From contig NZ_QPKS01000005.1 in assembly GCF_003344535.1 (NCBI RefSeq), positions 1 through 64,000 of the forward strand: 64,000 bases of DNA, read 5' to 3'. Below are positions 25,795 through 35,303 of the stretch, one piece after another. The stretch comes from Exiguobacterium flavidum (lineage in GTDB: Bacteria; Bacillota; Bacilli; Exiguobacteriales; Exiguobacteriaceae). Position numbers and translations under genes: made by a program. The notes under the pieces are model-generated. The model was not told the DNA's origin, made no database searches, and worked only from the letters and a program-made list of their open reading frames with translations. Within the stretch, counting starts at the first letter, position 1; every line of letters begins with the position of its first letter.

Positions 25795-26646
25795 ATGATT
25801 CGATATATAAGCGGGAGGCTGCTGCTCATGCTGCTTTCCGTCACCGGAATCCTTGCGATTGCCGCACTGCCTTCCCTGCTTCGTGAACTGTCGTTCGATT
25901 GGCGTTCATACGGAGAGATGTTTTATCATCTGCTGAAGACGTTCATCGGACCGGAGGAGCTGACGTACTTCAGGGAGGAGGGACCGGTGCCGCTCATCCC
26001 GGTCCTCAAAGGATTCATAGCCCAGACGACGATCATCCTGGTCGCCTCGATCATCATCTCGGCCGTTCTCGCGGTCGTTATCGTCTACATAGAACTGCGT
26101 CTTACGAAGGTGCGCAAACTGATCAAGGGAATCCAAGTCGCTCTCGAGTCGATTCCTGACATCTTCCTTGTCGTCTTCCTGCAGTTCGTCGTCATCCTGC
26201 TCTATCAACGGACGGGATTCGACCAGATAGAGATCGCTGGTGCGGATGACCGCCCGATCTGGCTTTTGCCGATCGTCAGCCTTAGCGTGACGACGACGCT
26301 CCTGTTCATCAAGTGGTTGACGCTGAAGGTCGATCACGAGCTGAAGAAGCCGTACGTGGAGCTCGCACATGCGAAAGGTCTTCTCTTCCCTGAAATCTTC
26401 TGGCGTCATCTGCTGCGAAACGTATCGATGAGCTTTCTCTACTTCCTGAAGACGAATATCATCATCATCATCTCGAACCTGCTGATCGTCGAGTACTTGT
26501 TCAACGTCCAAGGCGTCTTCTTCTTCGCCGTGACGAACTTGTATCCAGAGGTCGTCGCAGCGATCATGCTGATGCTCTATGTGCCGGTCTATCTGTTCTA
26601 TCTCCTGATGGACTTGATCGTACCGAACGAATGGAAGGGGGTTTGA
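25795..26646 (+). CDS. Oligopeptide-type ABC permease, DppB/OppB class
   Basis: 283 residues with about six membrane helices and the binding-protein-dependent transport fold. The EAA loop that contacts an ATPase is visible (ELAHAKGLLFPEIFWRHLLRN). It pairs with the next gene as a heterodimer. No ATPase or substrate-binding protein gene lies nearby. The start at 25795 has AGAGGTGG 4-5 bp upstream; an ATG at 25768 would overlap the promoter. Confidence 0.85.
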   Translation: MIRYISGRLLLMLLSVTGILAIAALPSLLRELSFDWRSYGEMFYHLLKTFIGPEELTYFREEGPVPLIPVLKGFIAQTTIILVASIIISAVLAVVIVYIELRLTKVRKLIKGIQVALESIPDIFLVVFLQFVVILLYQRTGFDQIEIAGADDRPIWLLPIVSLSVTTTLLFIKWLTLKVDHELKKPYVELAHAKGLLFPEIFWRHLLRNVSMSFLYFLKTNIIIIISNLLIVEYLFNVQGVFFFAVTNLYPEVVAAIMLMLYVPVYLFYLLMDLIVPNEWKGV

Positions 26647-26649
26647 GTG

Positions 26650-27642
26650 ATGCGAAAAAGGAAGATCGACCCATGGATCCTGTTGTCAGTCGGTTTGATC
26701 GCACTTTGGCTCGTCGCGAGCATCGGGAACACGGTCTTTCGGGACGGAAAGGTCGACCAGGAGACGCTCAGGTATGATGCCGATGGAAAGTTGAGCGTCG
26801 CGCCGTTCGGGCCTAGCATGTCCGAACCGTTCGGGACGGACCGGCAAGGAAACGATCTCTTCCAGATGATGGTGGAAGGGGCGAAATGGACGATCGGGAC
26901 CGGTCTCATCGTCGCATTTGCGCGTGTCTTGTTCGGACTGGTGGCCGGAGCCATGCTCGCGTTTACGAACCGGCGCCGCTATCAGGTCGTCGAATCGTTC
27001 TTCGACAGCTTCACCGTCGTCCCGATCACACTCCTTTCCTTCATAATCCTGTCAGGTGCGTTGATTTTCATGTCCGACGACACTCCGCCGCCCTTCGTGA
27101 TGCGTGCCGGTTTTGAAGTGCTCGTCCTCGTGTTGCTCGGTCTGCCGACCGTCATGTTCTATTTTGCGAGTGAAGCGCGAAAGCTGATGGGGGAGGAGTT
27201 CATGCTCGCCTCTTCGACGATGGGAGGGGGACGCTGGCATCAATTCAGAAAGCATCTGTACCCTCATTTGAAGGATCTCATCGGTCTGACCACGATGCAG
27301 CAGTTCGTCCAGACGCTGATTGTCCTGTCACACCTCGGCATCCTCAACCTCTTCTATGCCGGATCGATCATCAAGTTCGAAAGCGATCCACAAGTCGTGA
27401 CGTATGAATGGTCCGGTGCATTAGGCGCTTATTTCAGAGGGTTCACGGCTTTCCCGTGGATCTTCATCGTCCCGGTCGCCTGCTTCGCGATGACGATCAT
27501 CTGTGGCAACATCATCGTCATCCGCCTTCAAAGGAACCGGATGGAAAAAGTGCGAATCGAAGTCGCGGAAAACGAGTCCGAGGCCGCGGCGACCTCGCTC
27601 GAGCCGTTCGAACTCATCTCGACGGACAGAGCGAAAAAATAA
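26650..27642 (+). CDS. Oligopeptide-type ABC permease, DppC/OppC class
   Basis: 330 residues. N-terminal helix, a periplasmic-side segment with FGTDRQGNDLF, typical of OppC/DppC, then about five membrane helices. A degenerate EAA loop (EFMLASSTMGGGRWHQFRKHLYP) is seen. The polar tail from residue 295 is acidic. It starts 3 bp after the upstream stop; GTG at 26647 is an alternative. Function depends on an ATPase encoded elsewhere. Confidence 0.85.
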   Translation: MRKRKIDPWILLSVGLIALWLVASIGNTVFRDGKVDQETLRYDADGKLSVAPFGPSMSEPFGTDRQGNDLFQMMVEGAKWTIGTGLIVAFARVLFGLVAGAMLAFTNRRRYQVVESFFDSFTVVPITLLSFIILSGALIFMSDDTPPPFVMRAGFEVLVLVLLGLPTVMFYFASEARKLMGEEFMLASSTMGGGRWHQFRKHLYPHLKDLIGLTTMQQFVQTLIVLSHLGILNLFYAGSIIKFESDPQVVTYEWSGALGAYFRGFTAFPWIFIVPVACFAMTIICGNIIVIRLQRNRMEKVRIEVAENESEAAATSLEPFELISTDRAKK

Positions 27643-27654
27643 AATCTTCACGTC

Positions 27655-27690
27655 AAAACGCGCCGGCTTGTGGGGAGCCGGCGCGTTTTT
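27655..27690 (+). terminator. Terminator of the permease pair
   Basis: Perfect stem AAACGCGCCGGCT/AGCCGGCGCGTTT followed by T5. Confidence 0.9.
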
Positions 27691-27823
27691 GTATAGTTAA
27701 TGAGAGACTGGGGGTCTATCACTGTCTCAAGTATACGAAATTGAGATTTGGCATATCCGAATATGAAAAAAATCACAAAATGTCCCATCCTTTTCATCAT
27801 TATAGGGGACAGGGGAGGGTCTG

Positions 27824-28333
27824 ATGATACGACAGGCTACTACAGGCGACGTCAAGGCGATCGCGCTTCTGATCAGAGAGAAGGCGGAGGCGTTGAGGGA
27901 TCGCGGAAGCACGCAGTGGCGGAAGTACTTACAGCTTGATCTGGAACAGGTCGTAAGGGATGACATGACGACAGGTACGGTTCATGTCTTTGAGAAGGAG
28001 GGACGGATCGTCGGTGCCGGCTCACTGCTGCCCTCGCTCGACTGGGATGCCGCGCTCTGGGATGATTCGGACGGTCGCTACATCCACCGTCTCGTCGTCT
28101 CGGACGGAGCCAAGGGAGAGCAGGTGGGGTCGAAAATGATGCTCCATCTCATCGAAATGGCAGGACCGGAGAAGCTCCGGCTCGACTGCGTCGAATCGAA
28201 CGAGTTCTTAAACGGCTACTATCCGGGATTCGGCTTCGACCGCGTCGGCGAAAAGGACGGGTTCTCCCTGTTTGAACTGAAGACGAAGGAGCACGCACTG
28301 ACAATCGAAGGGGGACGAGAGACATGCAACTGA
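27824..28333 (+). CDS. GNAT-family N-acetyltransferase
   Basis: 169 residues. GNAT fold with strand IRQATTGDVKAI, the acetyl-CoA segment RLVVSDGAKGEQVGSKMMLHLI (a looser Q/R-x-x-G-x-G/A loop) and a C-terminal NGYYPGFGFDRVG. Substrate unknown. Its end overlaps the next start by 10 bp, so the pair is coupled. Confidence 0.82.
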   Translation: MIRQATTGDVKAIALLIREKAEALRDRGSTQWRKYLQLDLEQVVRDDMTTGTVHVFEKEGRIVGAGSLLPSLDWDAALWDDSDGRYIHRLVVSDGAKGEQVGSKMMLHLIEMAGPEKLRLDCVESNEFLNGYYPGFGFDRVGEKDGFSLFELKTKEHALTIEGGRETCN

Positions 28334-29367
28334 ACATCGGGTTCATCGGATTCGGCAAAAGTACGACACGCTATCATCTTCCGTACGTCCTGATCCGGAA
28401 GAATTACCGCGTCAGCTGGATCTTCAACCGGCGCCGCAAAGAGGAGCTTGAGGCAAGCTACGCCGGAAGAGGAATCCGCTTCACCGACGGACTCGACGAG
28501 ATGCTCTCCGACCCGGAGCTTGACCTCGTCGTGATCAATACACCGCCAAGCACGCACTACGAGTATGCGCTGGCCGCACTGTCGAGCGGGAAACATGTCC
28601 TTGTCGAGAAGCCGTTCACTGTGACGAGCAAGGAGGCGGAGGAATTGTTCGAGCTCGCCGAGACGAACGGGAAACAGCTGATGAGCTATCAAAACCGCCG
28701 GTACGACAGCGACTACCTGGCAGTCGAACAAATCATTCGCTCAGGAAAGCTCGGGAAGCTAGTTGAGATCGCCTCGCACTTCGACCTCTACCGGCCGGAA
28801 ACCGATCAGCGGACAGGGGAGAAGGAGGACGGGGCACTCTATGGATTAGGCGTCCATACGATCGACCAGATCATCGCGCTCTTCGGTGAACCGGATACAG
28901 TCGCCTATGATATCCGGGCCGTGCGCGAGACGGATATCGACGATACGTTCGCCATCGACCTGTATTACGGCAAGTTGAAGACGAGCGTCCGTACGAGCCA
29001 CGTGGCGCTCGCTCCGGCACCCCGCTGGATGATCCACGGCACGAACGGGACCTTCATAAAGCAACATATCGATCGCCAGGAACTCGACCTGAAGGCGAAC
29101 TACTTCCCGGGCGAGGAAGGATTCGGCGCCGACTCAGAGGATGATTACGGCCGCCTGATCTACCATGATGAGCGGGGACACCTGCAGGAGGTCCGGATAC
29201 CGAGCCCGCCCGGCGATTATGGAAAGCTGTATGATGCGCTTTACGATTCGATCGTCCATGGGAAGGAACTTCCAGTTAAAAAAGAGGAGACGCTGCTCGT
29301 CCAACGGATCCTCGAGACAGGATTCACACGGACGACACCGTTCATCCACAAGCATAAGACCAAGTGA
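28324..29367 (+). CDS. Gfo/Idh/MocA-family oxidoreductase
   Basis: 347 residues. N-terminal Rossmann fold with GFIGFGKSTTRYH, the family motif VLVEKPFTVT near residue 100, and a catalytic-domain His in LGVHTIDQIIALFG. These NAD(P)-dependent enzymes oxidise sugars or inositols; the sequence resembles scyllo-inositol dehydrogenase-type members, but the substrate is not certain. Overlaps the GNAT gene. Confidence 0.87.
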   Translation: MQLNIGFIGFGKSTTRYHLPYVLIRKNYRVSWIFNRRRKEELEASYAGRGIRFTDGLDEMLSDPELDLVVINTPPSTHYEYALAALSSGKHVLVEKPFTVTSKEAEELFELAETNGKQLMSYQNRRYDSDYLAVEQIIRSGKLGKLVEIASHFDLYRPETDQRTGEKEDGALYGLGVHTIDQIIALFGEPDTVAYDIRAVRETDIDDTFAIDLYYGKLKTSVRTSHVALAPAPRWMIHGTNGTFIKQHIDRQELDLKANYFPGEEGFGADSEDDYGRLIYHDERGHLQEVRIPSPPGDYGKLYDALYDSIVHGKELPVKKEETLLVQRILETGFTRTTPFIHKHKTK

Positions 29368-29368
29368 G

Positions 29369-29391
29369 ACTGCCTGTACAGGCAGTTTTTA
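29369..29391 (+). terminator. Terminator
   Basis: Palindromic stem ACTGCCTGTACAGGCAGT and T5 directly after the oxidoreductase stop. Confidence 0.85.
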
Positions 29392-29583
29392 TCCGTAAAG
29401 TGTTTTATTTCAACTACCAAATTTATATTTAACAAAACTGAAATCAAAAAGTAATCATTATGGCATGTCTTTCATATTTGTTTCAAGGGATAATCATAAA
29501 TGAGTATGTTTTCTCATCATTTTGGGTAAAAAATCATATGATTCTTTCCAAAAAATATGAGGGAAAATCAAAAGGAGGAAATC

Positions 29584-30660
29584 ATGAAAACAGCAATCAA
29601 ACGGATTCTCGCTGTCCTGCTCGTCTTCGCACTCGTCTTCCCGGCAATCGGCGCGGAAGCTGCGACGACATACCTGACAGTGACGACAGACGTGCTGCGC
29701 GTCCGGGAAAAGCCATCGACGACAAGCAAAATCATCGGCAAGGTCACGCGTGGGACGAAGCACAAGTCTCTCGGCAAGACAGGAAATTGGTACAAGATCA
29801 GCTATGCATCGAAGACGGGTTACATACATGCGGACTATGTCCGCGCGACGACAAGCAAGTATGCGCCGACTGGAACACGCTATGCGACGGTCGACACATT
29901 GAACGTCCGGACAGGTCCAAGCACGACCAGCAAATCGGTCGGGAAGCTGTCGAAAGGTACAGCGGTCGAATCTTATGGAACTTCCGGTTCATGGACACGT
30001 GTCCTCTACAACGGTTCTTACCGTTTCGTCGCGTCGAAGTACCTTTCGAAGACGAAACCGGCTGCTACTAAAAAGCTGAACGTCCCTTTCTACAACCAGT
30101 TCTCCCTCGGCTATCCATCGGGATGCGAGTTCATCTCGCTCAAGATGGCGCTCGAATACAAGAAGAAGGTAGTCTCGGCGAAATCGCTCTACACGCAGAT
30201 GCCTAAGAGCATGAAGAACGCGACGCAAAAGAACGGAACCTACTATTGGGCGGACCCGGAAAAGATGTTCACGGGTGACCCGGCTGGAAAGCTCGACTAT
30301 TATCGCAACTGGGGAATCTACCCGAAAGGCATCCTTCCGCTCGCGAAGAAATACCGCAGCGGATCCGTCGACATCTCGAAGCAGGGAGCCTCGAAGGTCG
30401 AAAGTGAGATCCGTAACGGGAACCCTGTCATCGTATGGGCATCCGTCGACTTCAAGACTCCTTACGGATACTTCTCGTGGATCAAACCTGATGGCAAGAA
30501 GTTCACGGGCTACCGCAACTATCACGTCATGCTCGTGACTGGCGTCTCAAGCACGCACTTCTACGTCAACGATCCATACCGCGGGAAATATACGGTCTCA
30601 AAAAGCGCATTCAACAGCGTCTTCAACAAGACCGGCCAATATGCACTTTCCGTCCGTTAA
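29584..30660 (+). CDS. Secreted SH3-domain protein with C39-like peptidase domain
   Basis: 358 residues. A clear signal peptide ends near AEA at residue 27. Two bacterial SH3 domains follow (residues about 28-90 and 100-160, with LRVREKPSTTS and LNVRTGPSTTS), then a C39-like cysteine-peptidase domain with YPSGCEFISL (Cys), NYHVMLVTG (His) and NDPY (Asp/Asn). It is expected to bind and act at the cell wall. The start has a consensus AAAGGAGG. It is preceded by about 190 bp of AT-rich DNA without another gene. Confidence 0.9.
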   Translation: MKTAIKRILAVLLVFALVFPAIGAEAATTYLTVTTDVLRVREKPSTTSKIIGKVTRGTKHKSLGKTGNWYKISYASKTGYIHADYVRATTSKYAPTGTRYATVDTLNVRTGPSTTSKSVGKLSKGTAVESYGTSGSWTRVLYNGSYRFVASKYLSKTKPAATKKLNVPFYNQFSLGYPSGCEFISLKMALEYKKKVVSAKSLYTQMPKSMKNATQKNGTYYWADPEKMFTGDPAGKLDYYRNWGIYPKGILPLAKKYRSGSVDISKQGASKVESEIRNGNPVIVWASVDFKTPYGYFSWIKPDGKKFTGYRNYHVMLVTGVSSTHFYVNDPYRGKYTVSKSAFNSVFNKTGQYALSVR

Positions 30661-30666
30661 GCTTGC

Positions 30667-30695
30667 AACCGTCCGCTTCAGCGGGCGGTTTTTTC
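30667..30695 (+). terminator. Terminator
   Basis: Stem AACCGTCCGC/GCGGGCGGTT with a T run. Confidence 0.85.
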
Positions 30696-30764
30696 GTACT
30701 CGGAGGATTTCGGCGCTGCATGTCGAACTTTCTCCTGATAAGTAATTCATACGAGGAGGAGACC

Positions 30765-32462
30765 ATGGAAGAGAGAATCGAAAGACTTGAGCGTGAGATC
30801 GCCGAATTGAAGTCGCGCGTCAACGCTCTCGAGGCGGAGAAGGCGGTCCGCCCGCAATCTGCTCCGCAAATTACCGGGGCACCGGCAGCTGTCCGTCCCC
30901 ATTACCTCGAGAAGACGAAGCGCCCAGCCGTGAAACCGAAAAGGAGCCGCGAAGAGATTGAGGAGCAGTTCGCGAAGGTATGGCTGCCGAGAATTGCGAC
31001 CCTTTTTCTCGCGATCGGCGCGATCTTCCTATTTTCCTATGCGGCAATCAACGGCTGGATCAATCCGGCTGTCCGCGTCGGCATTGGTGTGATCGCAGGG
31101 CTCTTGCTGATGGGGATAGGGGAGTTACAGCATCAGCGAGGCCGGAAGGAGCTCGCCGTCGGCCTCGTCGCAGGAGGGACGATCGTTTCCTTGCTCGCCT
31201 TGTTTGCCGGGATGGCTCTGTACTCGTTTTATTCCCCGCCGCTCGCGTTTCTGTTCGAGCTGGTCATTCTCGGCATCGCTTCCGGCCTCATGCTCTGGAT
31301 GCGTTCCCAGGCGTTGCTCATCCTGATAGCAGGCACCGGTTTCCTGCTGCCGTTCATGCAACTGTCCGAAGTTCCGAATCTGTCGTTGTTTCTCGTATAT
31401 GAACTGATCTTGAGCATCATCATCACGGCTGCTGCCCTGAAGCTGAACTACCGGATCGCCTATTTCATCACGTTCGTCTTCCTTGGCCTGTCGATTCTGC
31501 TCGTCTCGCTCAGCCTTCGATTCGGGGCGGATGACAACTTGGCGGAGATGACCGTCGTCGGGATCTCCCTGCTGACCTATAATGCGACGTCCTATATCGC
31601 AAGTAAGACTGTGTTCCGGACCGCATGGCCGATTTTCCCGTCGGTTGTACTCGCTCTGCTTGCGATTGCATCGACGGACTGGCTGTATGACTATTTGGTG
31701 GTCTTCGCCTTTGCTTTGATCGCGTACGGGGCAGGGCGACTGCTCCGTTTCGACTGGCATTACGGAATCGGTCATGCGCTCCTGCTGATCGCGGTGTTCT
31801 GGTCGCCGCTCGAAGGCAGTGGATATGGTGCTCAGATCAAGTTGCTAATGCTTGCGCTCTTGCTGACGCTCCTCTATTTTCTGCCGCGCTTCCGAATGCC
31901 GCATCAACTCCTGTTCACGACCGTCAGCTACGTCTTGATCTTTTTGTTCGGTCTGACCGTCTTTGCTGAAGCGCGATATGTCGCGCTTCCTTTCTGGATC
32001 GGTCTGTTCGCCCTGATCGTCATGACGGGAGCCCTGATCTACGCCCTTCAATCGGGGTTCAGGAAAGGGGAGTGGCGGATCGCCCAATTCAAGCGGGAGG
32101 GTGCTGAACCGATCTACCTGCTTGCCATCGCCGTCTGTGCGATCGGTACACTGACGACATACTCATTGTTCGTGGTCCTCATGCCGTTCTATGAACAAAT
32201 GGAGTCGATTGCGAAGAGCGCCACGCTTTCTGGAGCATACATCCTGCTCGCGCTCGTCCTTGTCGGGATCGGTCTCGTCGGAGATCGCTCGTGGCGCCTC
32301 GCGGGGCTTGCTTTGATGAGTGTCAGCGCGGTCAAGCTGATCGTCTTCGACCTGTCGTTTTTGTCACTTCCACTCAAGGCTGCCGTCTTCATCGGATTCG
32401 GAGTCGCCGCGTTTTTGATCTCAAGGACTTATTTCAAACGTCAGCATAATAAACAGCAATGA
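30765..32462 (+). CDS. DUF2339 polytopic membrane protein
   Basis: 565 residues. The N-terminal coiled coil (MEERIERLEREIAELKSRV) and Pro/Lys-rich linker lead into about 15 hydrophobic helices from residue 75 on, the architecture of DUF2339 proteins. Function unknown. The start at 30765 has GAGGAGGAG upstream; longer in-frame starts run into the preceding terminator. Confidence 0.85.
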   Translation: MEERIERLEREIAELKSRVNALEAEKAVRPQSAPQITGAPAAVRPHYLEKTKRPAVKPKRSREEIEEQFAKVWLPRIATLFLAIGAIFLFSYAAINGWINPAVRVGIGVIAGLLLMGIGELQHQRGRKELAVGLVAGGTIVSLLALFAGMALYSFYSPPLAFLFELVILGIASGLMLWMRSQALLILIAGTGFLLPFMQLSEVPNLSLFLVYELILSIIITAAALKLNYRIAYFITFVFLGLSILLVSLSLRFGADDNLAEMTVVGISLLTYNATSYIASKTVFRTAWPIFPSVVLALLAIASTDWLYDYLVVFAFALIAYGAGRLLRFDWHYGIGHALLLIAVFWSPLEGSGYGAQIKLLMLALLLTLLYFLPRFRMPHQLLFTTVSYVLIFLFGLTVFAEARYVALPFWIGLFALIVMTGALIYALQSGFRKGEWRIAQFKREGAEPIYLLAIAVCAIGTLTTYSLFVVLMPFYEQMESIAKSATLSGAYILLALVLVGIGLVGDRSWRLAGLALMSVSAVKLIVFDLSFLSLPLKAAVFIGFGVAAFLISRTYFKRQHNKQQ

Positions 32463-32505
32463 GTAAAGGCCATCTCCTCAATCATGAGGGATGGCCTTTA
32501 CTCAT
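32459..32505. terminator. Long hairpin between convergent genes
   Basis: Arms ATGAGTAAAGGCCATC and GATGGCCTTTACTCAT, extended by CCTCA/TGAGG. It overlaps the DUF2339 stop. There is no T run, but the position between convergent transcripts fits termination. Confidence 0.6.
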
Positions 32506-32513
32506 CTCACTGG

Positions 32514-32670
32514 TCAGATGACGGATACAGGTATGGACAGCCGCGCTTCCGAATGCCGCGTCAATTCAGTTACCCACCTGACATCGCTCGGCAGCGTCCC
32601 GTTTGAATTCAATAAGATCGATTGGAGTGTCATGTCGAACATTCTCCGTGAAGTCACTTGTTTCGGTCAT
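32514..32670 (-). pseudogene. Possible frameshifted small gene after the VOC gene
   Basis: The VOC stop overlaps an ATG (ATGA) opening a 34-codon frame, MTETSDFTENVRHDTPIDLI.... Near its end, a shift of one base would continue into another coding-like stretch ending SEARLSIPVSVI before the hairpin. Either a 34-residue coupled peptide or a small gene broken by one frameshift. No homologue is recognised. Confidence 0.3.
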
Positions 32671-33047
32671 ACCGTCAGTTCGATCCGGTTGTTCTCGGGA
32701 TCGCAAAACACACTTTCATAGTAGCCGTCACCAGTCCGGCGTGGTCCATCGAGCCGGGTATAGCCATCGAGCGCGAGTCTTTCGCTCAGCCTATCGACAG
32801 CTTCCCTGCTTCCTAGGGAGAAAGCGATATGTGCCCAACCGATTCGCAAGAAGTCCTGCCCGGTCGTGATATCGGTTCTCCGCATCAATTCGAGCCGACA
32901 ACCGGAAGAGAAGGTCAAAAAATAGGATTCGAAGCCCTTCGCAGCGTTGTTGTACTTTTCATTCGGTCTGCCGTCGAAGTAATTGGAGTAGAAAGCCTTC
33001 ATGGTCTCCAGGTCGTTCACCAAAACGGCTATATGTTCAATCTTCAT
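32667..33047 (-). CDS. VOC-family (glyoxalase/bleomycin-resistance fold) protein
   Basis: 126 residues. Paired beta-alpha-beta modules of the vicinal oxygen chelate fold: KIEHIAVLVNDLETMKAFY, RLELMRR, AHIAFSLGS and the C-terminal CDPENNRIELTV. Metal-ligand candidates are His4, Glu in RLELM, His in AHIAF and Glu in RIELT, so it may be an active lyase or dioxygenase. The start at 33047 gives the canonical MKIEHIA; ATG at 33056 is possible. Confidence 0.83.
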   Translation of the reverse strand: MKIEHIAVLVNDLETMKAFYSNYFDGRPNEKYNNAAKGFESYFLTFSSGCRLELMRRTDITTGQDFLRIGWAHIAFSLGSREAVDRLSERLALDGYTRLDGPRRTGDGYYESVFCDPENNRIELTV

Positions 33048-33075
33048 CGGGATCATCCGCTCCTTCCAATTTTTT

Positions 33076-34248
33076 TCAATATACCCGTATGTTCTTCAAT
33101 AGATGATTCAGCCTCTCCGAGCTGAGCAGCAGCACGGCTAATATGAGGAAGGTCGCATAAGGAAGCAAAGCGAGCGTCGACGCGGAGGCGGCCCAACCGA
33201 ACAGTGGCGGAAGAAACGTGCTGCCGGTGTAGGCGAATGCCATCTGATACCCCATGATGTGTTTCGCGTAGCCGTGACCGAACCGCGCCGGTGTCTCGTG
33301 CAACATGCTCGGGTAGATTGGTGCGAGTCCGAGTCCGATGAGGATGAAGCCGATCAAGGCGGCAGGGGATGACGGGAGAAACAGCAAGACGCTTCCGAGC
33401 AGTGCAGTCAGCTGACCGTACCGGATCATCAGGCGGTTCGACACCTTGAAGGAGATGAAGCCGCTGACGAAGCGCCCGACCGTGATGCTCGCGTAATAGA
33501 CCGAGACCCACGTCGCGGCCGTCTCGACTGAAAACTGCTTCGTCTGGACGAGATAGCTGCTCCCCCAGAGCCCAATCAGCGCCTCGGCCCCGCAATAGAG
33601 GAAGAATGCGGAAAGTGCGAACGAGAGACCTTTAGGTTTATGCCCATTTACTTGAGAGTCAGGTTGTGCGACTTGAGCTTCTGAGGCAGAGGCGACGTCC
33701 TGCTTCTTCCAGAGAGGAAGTGTTGCAAACAACAGTAGGGCGAGAGCGAGTTGAATGATCGCCACTGCGAGGTACCCGTTCCGCCAATCATTCGTAGCCG
33801 ACAGGACTGCCGCCATGACGAGCGGTCCGAGCGTGGCCCCGATTCCCCAGAAGCAGTGGAGCCAGTTCATATGATGAGCCTTGAAGTGGGTGGAAACGTA
33901 GTGGTTGAGGGCCGCGTCGACCGCTCCCCCGCCAAGACCAAGCGGAATCGCAAGCAAAAAAAGCCAGGTGAGCGAAGGGGCGAAATAGTACCCGAGCAGC
34001 GCGCCGGCAGTCAGAAGGCTGCAGAAGAAGGTCACCCGTCCTGTTTCGAAGCGGGACAACACTCTTCCGCTCAATAGGCTCGAAACGATCGTCCCGCCGG
34101 CAATGGTCATGAAGACCCATCCCGCCGTACCGATTCCGGCGCCGAAGTCATGGCGCATGACCGGCCACGATACGCCGAGCAGCGAGTCCGGCAACCCAAG
34201 ACTGATGAACGCGATGTAGATGATGGAAAGTAACAGCATGGAAAACAT
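33076..34248 (-). CDS. MFS transporter
   Basis: 390 residues, about 12 membrane helices in two halves separated by a polar loop near residues 185-210. Resembles FucP-like sugar/H+ symporters (LGLGGGAVDAALNHYVS and WLHCFWGIGATLGP are typical of that group). CGGAGG precedes the ATG. It lies 15 bp downstream of a ROK regulator and is probably controlled by it together with a sugar ligand. Confidence 0.88.
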   Translation of the reverse strand: MFSMLLLSIIYIAFISLGLPDSLLGVSWPVMRHDFGAGIGTAGWVFMTIAGGTIVSSLLSGRVLSRFETGRVTFFCSLLTAGALLGYYFAPSLTWLFLLAIPLGLGGGAVDAALNHYVSTHFKAHHMNWLHCFWGIGATLGPLVMAAVLSATNDWRNGYLAVAIIQLALALLLFATLPLWKKQDVASASEAQVAQPDSQVNGHKPKGLSFALSAFFLYCGAEALIGLWGSSYLVQTKQFSVETAATWVSVYYASITVGRFVSGFISFKVSNRLMIRYGQLTALLGSVLLFLPSSPAALIGFILIGLGLAPIYPSMLHETPARFGHGYAKHIMGYQMAFAYTGSTFLPPLFGWAASASTLALLPYATFLILAVLLLSSERLNHLLKNIRVY

Positions 34249-34263
34249 GTATATCCTCCGTCC

Positions 34264-35250
34264 TTATGAAATCGGCTGTTCTGCCGCGAGATTGAGGCAG
34301 AGATAGTCGAGTCCGTTCAAATAATCCTGCTCCCAGCTGCTCAGAATCAGCCGCGGCAGGTGTTCTTTCGGAATGTAATTAGCGCATGATTCCTCGATTT
34401 CCCTCAACTGCCCGTCAGAAATCTCGACGTCCGAGAAGATGAGCGCATGGGGATTCAATGTCGCAGCAAACATCGCGGTCAGCCGGGCAATCGCGTCGAG
34501 CCCGTCCGGTTTGTCGCGCAGGGCGTCCCGGAAGTTCTGTTCATCATACAGCGGGACGAACGACACCTCTCCAGAGAAACTCGTGCTTCCCCGTATCAGT
34601 CGTCCGCCCAGCAGAAGTCCCGCTCCAGGACCGTTCTTTCCAAGGTATAGGTAGACGAGCGATTGGTTGAGCCTTCTTATGTCGCTGCGCGCATAGCCGA
34701 TGACCGCAGCATTCATGTCGTTCTCGATCACGGCAGGGACTGCGAAACGCTTCTCGAGCTGTTGCTTCAGCTGGATGTTTTGCAGGGAGGGGAAATCCGG
34801 AGCAAAGAAAATCCGGCCTTGATCGACCGATCCGGCGACGCCGACCGCAATCGCCATGATTGAATAATCGCGGTCGGTCAAGCTGGCGATCAAATCGATC
34901 AATTCCGTCAGGTGTGACGCTGTTTTCAAAGGAACGGCGTCCTCCTCGAGTGTGCGGCGGGCAAGATCGAGGACACGGTAGCGGATGACGTCCCTCTCGA
35001 CGTAAAGGCTGAGCCCATGGCCATAATCAGCCGCTTGGATGTATCGCTTGGCTGGCCGTCCGCCACTCGACTCCTCGGTGTCGAGTTCGACGACCACACC
35101 CCGGTCGATGAGCTGCTCCAGGTTTTTTCTGATCGTCGGAAAGGTGACGCCGATTTCCCGGCTCAGTTCCGGAATCGTCCGGACTCCCCGGAACATCAGT
35201 TCCTTGCGTATTTTGACGCTCGTCTCGCCTACAGGCGTACGATTCTTCAA
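34264..35250 (-). CDS. ROK-family transcriptional repressor
   Basis: 328 residues. N-terminal winged helix (residues about 5-60, TIPELSREIGVTFPTIRKNLEQLIDRGVV), then a ROK sugar-kinase fold with AVGVAGSVD and ENDMNAAVIGYA. The usual ROK zinc-binding Cys cluster is absent, and the C-terminal half is shortened and divergent. TTG start with GGAGGAGG 8 bp upstream. First gene of an operon with the MFS transporter. A palindrome over its -10 suggests autoregulation. Confidence 0.87.
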   Translation of the reverse strand: MKNRTPVGETSVKIRKELMFRGVRTIPELSREIGVTFPTIRKNLEQLIDRGVVVELDTEESSGGRPAKRYIQAADYGHGLSLYVERDVIRYRVLDLARRTLEEDAVPLKTASHLTELIDLIASLTDRDYSIMAIAVGVAGSVDQGRIFFAPDFPSLQNIQLKQQLEKRFAVPAVIENDMNAAVIGYARSDIRRLNQSLVYLYLGKNGPGAGLLLGGRLIRGSTSFSGEVSFVPLYDEQNFRDALRDKPDGLDAIARLTAMFAATLNPHALIFSDVEISDGQLREIEESCANYIPKEHLPRLILSSWEQDYLNGLDYLCLNLAAEQPIS

Positions 35251-35281
35251 CTGGCATTCCTCCTCCGATCGACTGTCCTCA

Positions 35282-35303
35282 CTTATTAAATTGTTTTAAT
35301 AAG
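35282..35303. promoter_or_regulatory. Probable ROK repressor operator
   Basis: Perfect 9-bp inverted repeat CTTATTAAA-TTGT-TTTAATAAG. It covers the -10 hexamer of the ROK/MFS operon promoter. Confidence 0.7.
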
